DNA of 64,000 bases from Levilinea sp. Lineage in GTDB: Bacteria > Chloroflexota > Anaerolineae > Anaerolineales > Anaerolineaceae. Each line of letters starts with the position of its first letter. Position 1 is the stretch's first letter. The DNA lies in the NCBI GenBank assembly GCA_029975215.1, contig JARKPO010000005.1, positions 62,001 to 126,000 on the forward strand, read 5' to 3'. The position numbers and the translations under genes were made by a program. The notes under the pieces are model-generated. The model ran no database searches. It had not been told where the DNA came from and saw nothing but the letters and a program-made list of their open reading frames with translations. Shown here one piece after another: positions 32,794 to 41,429 of the stretch.

Positions 32794-34920
32794 TTACGAC
32801 CGCAGCATACGCAAGCCGCTGCCAATGACCACAAACTCACTGATCTCATGAGCCAGCACGGCGATTGGCAAGGTGAACCAGCCGCCCACTGCACCGATAA
32901 CGAGCACCCCAATCACAACTGCCGAAAGGACTAGGTTCTGGTTGACAACGGATTGATTACGCTTTGCCAGGCGTAACGCATAGGCTAACTTCTCCAGGTC
33001 GTCGGCCATCAGGGCCACGTCAGCAGTTTCCAGGGCTACATCCGTACCCGCTGCACCCATCGCGACACCCACCGTCGCCTCGGCGAGCGCGGGGGCATCG
33101 TTCACCCCATCTCCGACCATCGCCACGTGCCCATAGCGGGAAGTCAGCTCGCGTACTTTGACCGCCTTATCCTCCGGTTTCAGGTCCGCATATACTTCGT
33201 CGATCCCCAGTTCACGGGCAATCGCCTGAGCGGTACGCTCGTTGTCGCCGGTCAGCATGACCACTTTTTCAGCTCCAGCAGCGTGCATCGCATCGATAGC
33301 TTTCTGAGCATTGGGGCGGATGTTGTCACGGATGGCAATCATGCCCCATGGGGCTTGTTCATCGCCTAACACCACTACCGTTTTACCTTCACTCTGCAGG
33401 TGATTGATGTCCTCCCAGGCGCTTTCCAGGGAGATTCCCAGCTTCGAGTGGAACAGGTCCGGGCTGCCAACATAAACTGTGCGACCGTCCAGACGGGCAG
33501 ACGCGCCCGCCCCGGTCAATGAGCGGAAGTCAGCCAATTCGGCTGGTTGGACTCCCTGCGTCTCCACATGCCGGACGATAGCTTGGGCCAGGGGGTGGCC
33601 GCTGCGCCGTTCAATGCCGGCAGCCACCGCTAAGAATTCCTGCTGAGAGTTTGTCAGCCGGTCCGGGTCCTGGCGGAAGAGAACAACATCGGTTACTTCC
33701 GGTTCTCCACGCGTCAGCGTGCCGGTCTTATCCATCGCAACAACCTTCACTTTAGCCAGTTCTTCAACATACACCCCACCTTTGATCAACACGCCGTTGC
33801 GTGCGCCGGTGCCAAGCGAAGCCACCAACGTAATCGGGATGGATATGACCAGGGCGCAAGGTGCGGCGGCAACAATGAAGACCGTAGCACGGGTAATCCA
33901 CGATACCCAATCTGCGCTGAAGAATAGCGGCGGTACAATGGCAATGAGAATACCAGCGAGCAAAACGATGGGACTGTAGCGCTCGCCGAATCGCTCGATG
34001 AAGCGCTGGCTTTTGCCTTTCTTCTCCTGGGCTTCTTCAACCATGGTGATAATGCGGGCGATGGTGTTATCGGCAAAGGTTTTGGTCGCTCGAACTTCCA
34101 AAGCGCCTTCGCCGTTGATGCTGCCGGCGAAGACCGGGTCGCCCACCTGCTTTTCCACCGGGACGCTTTCGCCGGTCACCGGAGCCTGGTTGACGCTGGA
34201 AGCTCCAACCAGTACTTCGCCATCCGTAGCCATGGCTTGACCCGGTTTGACGATGAACACATCCCCAACTACCAGCTCCTCGACCGGGATCTCTCGCTCG
34301 CGGCCATCTCGGCGCACCAGAGCCACCTTGGGTGCCAGGTTCATCAGCGCCTTGATCGCGGCGCGAGTCTTCTCCTCTGTATAGCCTTCAGCGGCTTCAC
34401 TGATTGAGTAGAGGAAGACCAGCATGGCTCCCTCCAACAGCTCGCCCATTGCCGAAGCGACCACCGCGGCAACCATCATCAATAATTCGATCCCGATCTT
34501 CCGCTCGAAAATCAATTCTTCGATGGCCTCGCGACCAAAGTAATACCCGCCGATCACTATCGCCGCAATAAAAATAATGGTCGATATAAGAACCGGCGCG
34601 CCAGCCAGGCCAATGAGCCAGCCGGCCAGAAGCAGGACACCGGACGCCACTGAAGTCAATACTTTCGGATTGCGCCAGGGTTTGACTTGTTCGGCCATTT
34701 CCATCCCTTTTTGAGGCGGAAATCCGATGGCCCCCAGTTTTTCTTTCAAGGCATTTGGATTAGTCTGATCTGGGTCATAGGTCAGAGCTACCTTGGCGGA
34801 TTTCGGATATACCTTCAGTCCTACGAGACCCGCAAAACCTTCTAACCCTCGTTCGATGTTGGCTGCGTCATGTTCGCAGTCTAGATTGCTTACGCGTACT
34901 TCGATCTTGTTCGATTCCAT
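32794..34920 (-). CDS. P1B-type heavy-metal ATPase with APC membrane motif
   Basis: A 708-residue metal ATPase with an N-terminal HMA-like domain whose motif is NLDCEHDAA, so Cys-Glu-His-Asp replaces CxxC. It has TGES, phosphorylation DKTGT, and GDGVNDAPAL. The membrane motif is AAAPCALVIS: Ala-Pro-Cys in place of the usual Cys-Pro-Cys. The overall sequence (KVVAMDKTGTLTRGE, ALETADVALMADDL) resembles Zn/Cd/Pb exporters. It closes a minus-strand run with a CmtR-like regulator, LspA, two methyltransferases and a DUF302 protein. Cd(II), Pb(II) or Zn(II) export is likely. Confidence 0.93.
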   Translation of the reverse strand: MESNKIEVRVSNLDCEHDAANIERGLEGFAGLVGLKVYPKSAKVALTYDPDQTNPNALKEKLGAIGFPPQKGMEMAEQVKPWRNPKVLTSVASGVLLLAGWLIGLAGAPVLISTIIFIAAIVIGGYYFGREAIEELIFERKIGIELLMMVAAVVASAMGELLEGAMLVFLYSISEAAEGYTEEKTRAAIKALMNLAPKVALVRRDGREREIPVEELVVGDVFIVKPGQAMATDGEVLVGASSVNQAPVTGESVPVEKQVGDPVFAGSINGEGALEVRATKTFADNTIARIITMVEEAQEKKGKSQRFIERFGERYSPIVLLAGILIAIVPPLFFSADWVSWITRATVFIVAAAPCALVISIPITLVASLGTGARNGVLIKGGVYVEELAKVKVVAMDKTGTLTRGEPEVTDVVLFRQDPDRLTNSQQEFLAVAAGIERRSGHPLAQAIVRHVETQGVQPAELADFRSLTGAGASARLDGRTVYVGSPDLFHSKLGISLESAWEDINHLQSEGKTVVVLGDEQAPWGMIAIRDNIRPNAQKAIDAMHAAGAEKVVMLTGDNERTAQAIARELGIDEVYADLKPEDKAVKVRELTSRYGHVAMVGDGVNDAPALAEATVGVAMGAAGTDVALETADVALMADDLEKLAYALRLAKRNQSVVNQNLVLSAVVIGVLVIGAVGGWFTLPIAVLAHEISEFVVIGSGLRMLRS

Positions 34921-34941
34921 AACTTCTCCAATCAGGGTGAA

Positions 34942-35328
34942 TTATCTGGCTTCTTCTACCAGACTGATAACAATCTTTTCCACTTCGCCCGCAAGCTCTT
35001 CAATGCCCAGGCCGGGGTAAAAATCGGATAGGACTCGCGGTTTGAATGCGGTGATATAGGTCTTTCCTTCCTCGGTAAAAACGCTGATCGGGCAGGGCAA
35101 CATGAGAGAGATTTTTTTATCTTTTGCCAGTGCTTGATTCGCAAACTTCGCATTGCATATTTCAATGATTTTCATCGGTTCGATGTCGAACCCTTTGGCG
35201 GACAGGGTTGCCTGCACGTCGTGAATGTACAGAACGCGAAAACCTTTTTCCTGTGCAGTGGCCTCAATGGCGGCCACAGCTTCATCCATGCTTTTGGAGG
35301 TCTCCACCGTGTAATCAAATTTCTCCAT
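34942..35328 (-). CDS. DUF302 protein
   Basis: A 128-residue DUF302-domain protein: FDYTVETSKSMDEAVAAIE, GFRVLYIHDVQATLSAKGF, IEICNAKFANQAL, and LMLPCPISVFTEEGKTYI. The two conserved cysteines (EICNA and LPCPI) are the family hallmark and could bind a thiol or metal. It begins 55 bases after the ICMT-like gene and ends 21 bases before the P1B ATPase, so it is likely in the metal operon. Function unknown. Confidence 0.88.
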   Translation of the reverse strand: MEKFDYTVETSKSMDEAVAAIEATAQEKGFRVLYIHDVQATLSAKGFDIEPMKIIEICNAKFANQALAKDKKISLMLPCPISVFTEEGKTYITAFKPRVLSDFYPGLGIEELAGEVEKIVISLVEEAR

Positions 35329-35383
35329 TTTGTCATCTCCTTGGAATGATTATCTTTCTGGCTCGTTTTTTTGACTTTTAACA

Positions 35384-36004
35384 TCATTGGCTGTGAGGCT
35401 CCGCCCCCATTCGACGGATCACCCGCGGTAAAAATCTTCCGGTTCGTTTCATATACTCGCGATACGCGTCGCCGAATTTTTCAATCATCGCGCGCTCTTC
35501 ACGCGGGAGGCGCATCAGCAAAATCACACTCAGCCCGATGAGCGGAACACCGCCGACGAGCCAGTTCCGCGTGAGCAGCAGGATCGCCGACAGGGACAGA
35601 AATAATGCCGTATACATCGGGTGGCGCACGGTGCGATAAGGCCCGCTGGTCACCAACGTATGCTCCTGGCGCACGTGGAGCGTCGGGGAAAAATTACTCC
35701 CCAAAACTAGCTGCGTCCATACGAGGAGTGGAATACTGATCCCACCCAGCACAACGCCCAGCCACTGTACCCATTGCGGTAATGGCAGTTCCGCCCATGC
35801 CAGGGTATATGGACGAACAAGGTAGACCAAGACGCCGAGGAAAAATATTGCTCCTATGAGAGCGCGCAAGGTGGTGTTCAGCCTGCTTTCCTTGTAGTCA
35901 ACCTGTCCTTGCACCAGCCGGGCGCGCCACTGGAAATACACACGGATCGCAGCAAACAACACGAAGTAGATGACAAAAATGCTGTGGAAAAACGTTTGGC
36001 TCAT
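35384..36004 (-). CDS. Isoprenylcysteine methyltransferase-like membrane enzyme (ICMT/PEMT family)
   Basis: A 206-residue membrane protein with about five helices and the family SAM-binding C terminus: TSGPYRTVRHPMYTALF, then LPREERAMIEKFGDAYREYM. This is the ICMT/PEMT/NnrU-like fold that methylates membrane lipids, isoprenoids or thiols. The ATG at 36004 follows GGAG with an eight-base spacer; a TTG further upstream is less likely. It is next to a membrane-anchored methyltransferase and LspA in the CmtR/P1B ATPase operon, and three more relatives lie at 51041, 52268 and 54825. Confidence 0.85.
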   Translation of the reverse strand: MSQTFFHSIFVIYFVLFAAIRVYFQWRARLVQGQVDYKESRLNTTLRALIGAIFFLGVLVYLVRPYTLAWAELPLPQWVQWLGVVLGGISIPLLVWTQLVLGSNFSPTLHVRQEHTLVTSGPYRTVRHPMYTALFLSLSAILLLTRNWLVGGVPLIGLSVILLMRLPREERAMIEKFGDAYREYMKRTGRFLPRVIRRMGAEPHSQ

Positions 36005-36045
36005 TCTCGAACTCCGTGTCAATTGGAACTACTGATCAGCACCAG

Positions 36046-36675
36046 CTATGCTTTCGCAAAGTTGGCCGTGAAAAGGTACCACGGGCCGAGCATGGCTTGC
36101 AGTCGAAAGCCAGCAGCTTCGGCTAACCGCTGCACCGTTGCGCGCGATTGATAGTGCGGGTCGGGGAAGATTTCCGTAATCGAAAGTATGCCTTCGGGTT
36201 TGAGCGCTGCGTAGCACTGCTGGATGGTCGCCTCACGATCTGGGATTTCGCCCAGCACCGTGCAAAGATAGACCACGTCGAAACTCTCAGGTGGGAATTG
36301 CGGTTGGGAGGCATCGCCTAGTAAAGCGATGAGATTGGATACTCCAGCGCGCGCTGCTCTGGCGTTCAAACGGTTAAGCATCCCTGGCTGTATATCCAGC
36401 CCAAACACCTCGCCTCCTGGCTGCACGCGTTTTGCAGCCGGGATCAAGAGACGACCTGGCCCCGGGCCAACCTCCAGAACTTTCTGGTCGGGTTTCAACC
36501 CGATGCGATCCAGAGTCGTCTGGGTGCCAAGCAACCAATCTGACCAGGAGCTATCCAGTAGATTCGCCAGCCAGGTCGGGCAGGGGAGGGATCGTTTACG
36601 ACTCGTCCAACGCCAGATCAGGCTCACCCCGACCAGGGTCAGGATGGATAGTAGAAGGATCTTCAAAATTTTCAT
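36046..36675 (-). CDS. Membrane-anchored SAM-dependent methyltransferase
   Basis: A 209-residue protein with one N-terminal membrane helix (MKILKILLLSILTLVGVSLI) and a UbiE-like methyltransferase domain: KVLEVGPGPGRLLIPAAK (motif I), FGLDIQPGML, FDVVYLCTVLGEIP and ALKPEGILSITE. It overlaps the start region of lspA by four bases (ATGA type). With the following ICMT-like gene it forms a pair of methyltransferases acting at the membrane; the substrate is unknown. Confidence 0.86.
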   Translation of the reverse strand: MKILKILLLSILTLVGVSLIWRWTSRKRSLPCPTWLANLLDSSWSDWLLGTQTTLDRIGLKPDQKVLEVGPGPGRLLIPAAKRVQPGGEVFGLDIQPGMLNRLNARAARAGVSNLIALLGDASQPQFPPESFDVVYLCTVLGEIPDREATIQQCYAALKPEGILSITEIFPDPHYQSRATVQRLAEAAGFRLQAMLGPWYLFTANFAKA

Positions 36676-37154
36676 GTCTGCTGCTCCTGATCAGGGGGTT
36701 TGATACTCAAAAGTATCCATAGCAGTATGGCGGCACCCACCATGATAAAACTATCTGCCAGGTTGAAGGTCGGCCAGCGCGCAGTGCCCAGGCCAACGTC
36801 CAGAAAGTCTGTCACCCGTCCATCTGGAAGGCGGTCAGCGAAATTCGCTGCCGCACCGCCAAGGATCATCCCAATGGGTAGATGCGTGGCAGCTGGAAAT
36901 TCGCCGCGGCGTAATTCCCTTACGAGCCATATGACTAGTCCAACAATGATGACACCGGTGACGATGAGTGGAAAGGCCCCACCATTGGCAAACAAACCGA
37001 ATGCAACGCCCGTGTTGTAACCGAGGGTCAGGCGAAAAGTCTGACCCAGGATTGGAATGGGCGTGGTCAATGCTTGCTCAGCCCAAGCCTTTGTCAACCC
37101 ATCCAGAAGAAGGGCAACGATAACGGTAGCGAAAATCCGTAGACCCGTTTTCAT
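36672..37154 (-). CDS. lspA: Signal peptidase II
   Basis: A 160-residue LspA with four membrane helices. The conserved regions are GYNTGVAFGLF, ILGGAAANFADRL, the catalytic Asp in GRVTDFLDVG and the second Asp in FNLADSFI. It cleaves prolipoprotein signal peptides at the lipobox cysteine. It sits one base from the CmtR-like regulator and in front of methyltransferases, in a heavy-metal operon; a comparable link of LspA-like genes with lead resistance is known (pbr operons). It may be a dedicated second copy; several lipoproteins (SCO, PCuAC) are encoded in this window. Confidence 0.92.
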   Translation of the reverse strand: MKTGLRIFATVIVALLLDGLTKAWAEQALTTPIPILGQTFRLTLGYNTGVAFGLFANGGAFPLIVTGVIIVGLVIWLVRELRRGEFPAATHLPIGMILGGAAANFADRLPDGRVTDFLDVGLGTARWPTFNLADSFIMVGAAILLWILLSIKPPDQEQQT

Positions 37155-37155
37155 C

Positions 37156-37515
37156 CTATACTTTTTCCTGACTTATGTCGCGCGGGAGGTTATATCGGGT
37201 GCATTCATATATTCCTCGAGCGACATCGGACAATAGGGATTCGGCCATTGCCAGCAGATCGCCGACACGGTCGTCGCTGAGACGATAGAGCGCATATTTC
37301 CCTTGTTGTTCGGCAGCAACTAAACCGCATTCGCGCAGACAGCGCAAGTGGTTAGATGTGTTGGATTGGCTCATCCCCGTGGATGCTACAATTTCGGTCA
37401 CGGTCATAGGGCCGTTGCGTAACACCTGTAAAATGTTCAGGCGCGCCGGGTCTCCAAAGCCACGAAAAAGCTTGGCTTGCAATTGAACTCCTTCTGCGTT
37501 TGTAATGGTTAACAA
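37156..37515 (-). CDS. CmtR-like ArsR-family repressor, second copy
   Basis: A 119-residue paralogue of the repressor at 24114. Cys59, Cys63 (RCLRECGLV) and Cys105 (YECTRY) are at identical positions, giving the CmtR-type Cd/Pb site. The helix-turn-helix is VASTGMSQSNTSNHLRCLR. It is the first gene of the lspA-methyltransferase-DUF302-P1B ATPase run, with a one-base gap to lspA. The AT-rich upstream region has an inverted repeat at 37544-37563. Confidence 0.9.
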   Translation of the reverse strand: MLTITNAEGVQLQAKLFRGFGDPARLNILQVLRNGPMTVTEIVASTGMSQSNTSNHLRCLRECGLVAAEQQGKYALYRLSDDRVGDLLAMAESLLSDVARGIYECTRYNLPRDISQEKV

Positions 37516-37543
37516 TTCCTACGCCTCCCATCGAAATATTTAT

Positions 37544-37563
37544 ATATCACAATATAATGATAT
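37544..37563 (-). promoter_or_regulatory. Candidate operator of the second CmtR-like repressor
   Basis: ATATCA and TGATAT flank an eight-base AT-rich spacer in the otherwise very AT-rich 37530-37570 stretch, 29-48 bases upstream of the repressor start. The sequence differs from the palindrome before the first copy, so the two repressors may not share sites. Confidence 0.4.
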
Positions 37564-37742
37564 GATATTCCCAAGAAATCATTCTGTCAAGGTGTTTTTC
37601 TCTGTAAATCCAAGTTTGTGAAATAAGTGACGAAATCCACCAGGGAAGGATGACGATTGTTCATTGCCCACTGATAAAAACAACGTAATATTATGGCAGG
37701 CAAGAAAATAATCCCTATTTATTTTAAGGCTCAGCATAAAAT

Positions 37743-38393
37743 ATGGTGACCGAGAGCGAAGAAATGTATTTGATAACGGCTGTGCTCCTCAAAGAGCGCG
37801 GCCTGGAAGAACCGCTGCCTGTCTCGCAGCTGGCCGAAGCGTTATCCATCCAGCCGGTCTCCGCCCACCAGATGATTCACCGGCTGGCGGAAGATGGCTG
37901 GGTAACGTTTACCCCCTACAAGGGTGTTACCTTAACCCCAAATGGTGAAACGTTGGCCTTGTCTGTGCTCCGCCACCGCCGTTTATGGGAAGTGTTCCTG
38001 GTTGATCAACTACAAATCTTACCGGACGTTGCGGCTGAGCTGGCCTGCAAACTGGAACACACCGTACCCGACGATATTGCAGAACGTCTGTCCCGCTTTT
38101 TAGGCCAACCGACCCAATCTCCTCTGGGAAACCCCATTCCTGCTGCGCAGTCCTCGGCCCTACCCCTGCCAGAACGATTTTTGACACAGCTAAAAACCGG
38201 TGAAGAAAGCCAGGTTGCACGTATTCAGGCGGATGAAGCGACACACTCATTTTTAACAGCGGAAGGCATTGGCCCTGGAACACTTGTTACCGTATTGGCC
38301 ATTGGAAGCAACGGCGCAATCCTGGCGGCTTTTGGTGAACGTAACATGTATCTTTCTGAAAGAACTGCCCGGTCGATTTTGATCTTCCCTTAA
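37743..38393 (+). CDS. DtxR/MntR-family metalloregulator
   Basis: A 216-residue regulator: N-terminal helix-turn-helix (VSQLAEALSIQPVSAHQMIH with RLAEDGWV), dimerisation and metal region HRRLWEVFLVD and CKLEHTV, and a C-terminal SH3/FeoA-like domain (ARIQADEATHSFLTAEGIGP). It should repress in the presence of Fe(II) or Mn(II). It stands 39 bases before feoB, its probable target. Just before the ATG an inverted repeat TATTTTA-N10-TAAAATA (37720-37743) overlaps the translation start and may be its own operator; no clear ribosome site is visible. Confidence 0.88.
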   Translation: MVTESEEMYLITAVLLKERGLEEPLPVSQLAEALSIQPVSAHQMIHRLAEDGWVTFTPYKGVTLTPNGETLALSVLRHRRLWEVFLVDQLQILPDVAAELACKLEHTVPDDIAERLSRFLGQPTQSPLGNPIPAAQSSALPLPERFLTQLKTGEESQVARIQADEATHSFLTAEGIGPGTLVTVLAIGSNGAILAAFGERNMYLSERTARSILIFP

Positions 38394-38432
38394 TCGGTAA
38401 TAGATTACCGTCCCTAAATCAGGAGTTTATCC

Positions 38433-40493
38433 ATGCAAGAATCCATTGCGAACCCCAGGATCCTCCCAGAATCCAACGGCGCCAGTTGTCACGGGGGTCC
38501 CAACGTAGATACCAGCGGGCTGCCGCTGATCGCGATCGTCGGGTCGCCCAACGTAGGCAAGAGCGTGCTGTTCAACACCCTGACCGGAGCTTACGTCACG
38601 GTCTCCAATTACCCTGGTACGACGGTAGAAGTCAGCCGGGGAAAAGGCCGCCTGGCGGGCCAGCCGGTCGGCGTGGTCGATACGCCGGGGATGTACCGGT
38701 TGGTTCCCGTGACGGAAGAGGAGCGGGTCGCCCGGGATATCTTGCTCCAGGAACGACCAGCGGTTACCTTGCATGTGGTCGACGCCAAGAACCTGGAGCG
38801 CATGCTGCCGATGACCCTGCAATTGATCGAGGCCGGCCAGCCGGTCATCCTGGTCTGCAACCTCATGGACGAGGCCGAACGGCTGGGTGTCAAAATCAAC
38901 ACAACCGCCCTCGAACAAGTTTTGGGAATCCAGGTTGTCGCGACTGCGCTGACGACCGGTCGCGGCGCAGATCGCTTGAAAGAAGTTGTGCTTTCTTCCC
39001 TCAACCGGAACGGCCATTCGGCAGCAGGCTGCGCGAACTGTGAATCAAAGCCTGCTCAGGTAGCCGTCGTTCAGTATCCACCCGCCATCGAAGACGCCTT
39101 ACAACAGATCGAAACCCAGATGTATGGTTCCTACCAGTTAACCCATCGGTCGATTGCCCTGCTGCTGTTGCAAAACGACGCCGGAGTGGCCGCGCTGGTC
39201 GCGGCGCAAGAAGGCGCTCAGTACGCCGACGTCCAGGCCACGGTGAAGGCCGCCCAGGGCCGTTTTAGCCAACCGCTTTCTCTGGTGATCGCCCGCTACC
39301 AGCGCGAGGCCGCCAGCCGGATTCTGCAAAAGGTGCTCACCCAGCCCGTCCGGCGGGTCTCGCGCTTCGCGGAAAAGGTCAGTGAAGCCACGATGAATCC
39401 GCTGACCGGGATCCCCCTACTTCTCCTCTCGATGTACCTGTTGTACCAGTTTGTTGGGGTGTTCGGGGCGCAGACCCTGGTCGATTTCTTCGAGAACAGC
39501 CTGTTTGGAGCTTACGTCAACCCCTGGATCAACGGATTGCTGGCAACGTACGTTCCCTGGCCGGCGATCCGGGATTTGATCGGCAACCAATACGGTGTGA
39601 TCACCCTGGGAGTGCGCTATGCCATCGCCATCATTCTCCCCATTGTCGGCACGTTCTTCCTGGCCTTCTCGGTCATCGAAGACAGCGGCTACCTGCCGCG
39701 CCTGGCCATGTTGATCGACCGCGTTTTCAAAAAGATCGGGCTGAACGGCCGGGCAGTGATCCCGATGGTTCTGGGGTTCGGCTGCGACACGATGGCGACG
39801 ATCGTCACCCGGACGCTTGAGACGCGCCGGGAGCGGGTGCTCAGCACGATTCTCCTGTCGCTGGCCATCCCTTGTTCGGCGCAATTAGGCGTCATGCTGG
39901 GCATGCTTTCCGGGCGGAACGACCTGCTACTGATCTGGGCTGCTATTATGACCGGCATCTTCCTGCTGGTGGGGTTGGTGACTGCGCGGCTGATGCCCGG
40001 CGAGCGTCCGACCTTCTACATGGAGCTGCCGCCGCTGCGTCTGCCCAGTCCGAAAAACGTATTCGTCAAGACCTACACCCGCATGGAGTGGTACTTCCGA
40101 GAAGTTTTCCCGCTGTTCATCATCGCCAGCCTGGTGATCTGGGTGGGCCGGCTGACCGGGCTGTTCGACCTGGCTATCAGCGCGCTTGAACCTCTAGTAC
40201 GTTGGCTGGGCCTGCCTGACCAGACGGCGGTGGCCTTCCTGTTCGGTTTCTTCCGCCGGGATTACGGCGCGGCCGGCCTGTACGATCTGCGTAACACCAT
40301 GACAGGCGTACAGATCCTGGTTTCGACGGTGACCATGACACTTTTCGTCCCCTGCGTGGCCCAGTTCTCGGTCACCGTGAAAGAACGTGGCTGGAAAACC
40401 GCCCTGGCCATCATCGTCTTCATCTTCCCCTTTGCTTTCTTGATCGGCGGGCTGCTCAACTGGTTGCTGATGGTCCTTGGAATCAAGCTATGA
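38433..40493 (+). CDS. feoB: FeoB ferrous iron transporter
   Basis: A 686-residue FeoB. The N-terminal G domain has GSPNVGKSVLFNTL (G1, 37-50), NYPGTTVEVSRG (G2), VDTPGMYRL (G3) and CNLMDEAERLG (G4). The membrane part has two Gate-type repeats with PMVLGFGCDTMA and AIPCSAQLGVML and ends in a hydrophobic helix. It imports Fe(II) driven by the G protein. The N terminus has about 30 extra residues including a CHGGP stretch. It overlaps the next gene by four bases (ATGA). Confidence 0.95.
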   Translation: MQESIANPRILPESNGASCHGGPNVDTSGLPLIAIVGSPNVGKSVLFNTLTGAYVTVSNYPGTTVEVSRGKGRLAGQPVGVVDTPGMYRLVPVTEEERVARDILLQERPAVTLHVVDAKNLERMLPMTLQLIEAGQPVILVCNLMDEAERLGVKINTTALEQVLGIQVVATALTTGRGADRLKEVVLSSLNRNGHSAAGCANCESKPAQVAVVQYPPAIEDALQQIETQMYGSYQLTHRSIALLLLQNDAGVAALVAAQEGAQYADVQATVKAAQGRFSQPLSLVIARYQREAASRILQKVLTQPVRRVSRFAEKVSEATMNPLTGIPLLLLSMYLLYQFVGVFGAQTLVDFFENSLFGAYVNPWINGLLATYVPWPAIRDLIGNQYGVITLGVRYAIAIILPIVGTFFLAFSVIEDSGYLPRLAMLIDRVFKKIGLNGRAVIPMVLGFGCDTMATIVTRTLETRRERVLSTILLSLAIPCSAQLGVMLGMLSGRNDLLLIWAAIMTGIFLLVGLVTARLMPGERPTFYMELPPLRLPSPKNVFVKTYTRMEWYFREVFPLFIIASLVIWVGRLTGLFDLAISALEPLVRWLGLPDQTAVAFLFGFFRRDYGAAGLYDLRNTMTGVQILVSTVTMTLFVPCVAQFSVTVKERGWKTALAIIVFIFPFAFLIGGLLNWLLMVLGIKL

Positions 40494-40702
40494 AGTGTGG
40501 TTTCTGCGGCTACGAATTCGATCCTGAGGAAGCGGGAACGGCCTGCGGCAGTTGCCCACTGGTGAAAGGATGCCACCTGGTGCGCTGCCCGCGCTGCGGG
40601 TACGAAATGCTGCCCGAGGCGAAACTGATCATCTGGCTGCGAAACCTGAAGAATTCGACAATTAACCGTGCGGGAAAGACCGTGAAGGAGAAATCGACAT
40701 GA
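40490..40702 (+). CDS. Small FeoB-associated Cys-rich protein
   Basis: A 70-residue protein with a dense cysteine pattern: CGFC near the start, CGSC, a single Cys, and CPRCGYE, which looks like one or two zinc- or iron-binding ribbons. The C-terminal half is basic. It overlaps feoB and the following gene by four bases each, so the three are strictly coupled. FeoB-associated Cys-rich membrane-less proteins are known beside feoB; a role in Feo assembly or iron sensing is plausible. Confidence 0.8.
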   Translation: MKCGFCGYEFDPEEAGTACGSCPLVKGCHLVRCPRCGYEMLPEAKLIIWLRNLKNSTINRAGKTVKEKST

Positions 40703-41343
40703 TGGTCAGTGAACGGGCGCAAGAACAACTCGAACAGCTGTGGATGGCCGAAGAAGACGGGCAAGTAGGAGTGCCGGTAACTGAACACCCGGGCGAGAAT
40801 GTGCAGGATCTGCTGGATGGCGCGTGGATCGTACAGGATCAGGGGATTTGGAAGCTGACCGCATCCGGCCGCGAGGAAGCCGCGCGCGCCATCCGCCGCC
40901 ACCGGCTGGGAGAAGTCCTGCTGGCAGACGTGCTAAAAGGAGACCAGAACCAGGTGGATGATCAGGCCTGCAGGCTGGAGCACGTCTTGTTCGATGGATT
41001 GGATGAGAGTATCTGCACCCTGCTGGGGCATCCTGCGTTCTGCCCGCATGGGAAGGCCATTCCGCCCGGCGACTGCTGCCGGGAAAAGCGCGCCAGAGCC
41101 GACGCGGAGATTGCCCCCCTGATCGAACTCCAGCCAGGGCAGGTGGGCCAGGTGGCGTTCATCCAGATGAGTAATCCGGGCCGGTTGGAAAAGCTCATGG
41201 CGATGGGCGTACTTCCAGGCGGCAGTATAAAACTGCTGCGTGCTTCGCCCACGTTTGTCTTCGAAAGCGGCTACAGCCAGTTCGCCGTCGACGAGGTGAT
41301 TGCCTCTGGGATCTACGTGCGGCGGGATGTGGTTTCTTCATAA
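40699..41343 (+). CDS. feoA: DtxR-like protein with FeoA domain and shrunken HTH
   Basis: A 214-residue fusion. The middle part (RHRLGEVLLADVL, CRLEHVLFDGLDESICTLLGHP) is the DtxR dimerisation/metal region, followed by CPHGKAIPPGDCC and a C-terminal FeoA domain (ELQPGQVGQVAFIQMS, LMAMGVLPGGSIKLL). The N-terminal 75 residues lack the usual SxxSVxxMxxRL recognition helix, so DNA binding is doubtful; it may act on FeoB directly, as FeoA does. ATGs at 40699 and 40702 are both possible. Confidence 0.82.
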   Translation: MMVSERAQEQLEQLWMAEEDGQVGVPVTEHPGENVQDLLDGAWIVQDQGIWKLTASGREEAARAIRRHRLGEVLLADVLKGDQNQVDDQACRLEHVLFDGLDESICTLLGHPAFCPHGKAIPPGDCCREKRARADAEIAPLIELQPGQVGQVAFIQMSNPGRLEKLMAMGVLPGGSIKLLRASPTFVFESGYSQFAVDEVIASGIYVRRDVVSS

Positions 41344-41358
41344 AGCCCTGATAGGTTT

Positions 41359-41376
41359 CTCACAATTTCTACACAA
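41359..41376 (+). promoter_or_regulatory. Candidate response-regulator box
   Basis: CTCACAATTTCTACACAA, 16 of 18 bases identical and co-oriented with the site upstream of the response regulator at 20872. It lies 54-71 bases before the Met-rich protein start. Confidence 0.55.
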
Positions 41377-41429
41377 CTTCCGGGTATCGTTAGTTCATCA
41401 CGGAATGGATTAGAAAAAGGAGAAACGTC

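Noticed and set aside
36672..37154. LspA as an ordinary housekeeping copy unrelated to metal
   Set aside because: Not fully excluded, but the one-base gap to the metal repressor and placement before the pump genes favour membership in the metal operon.
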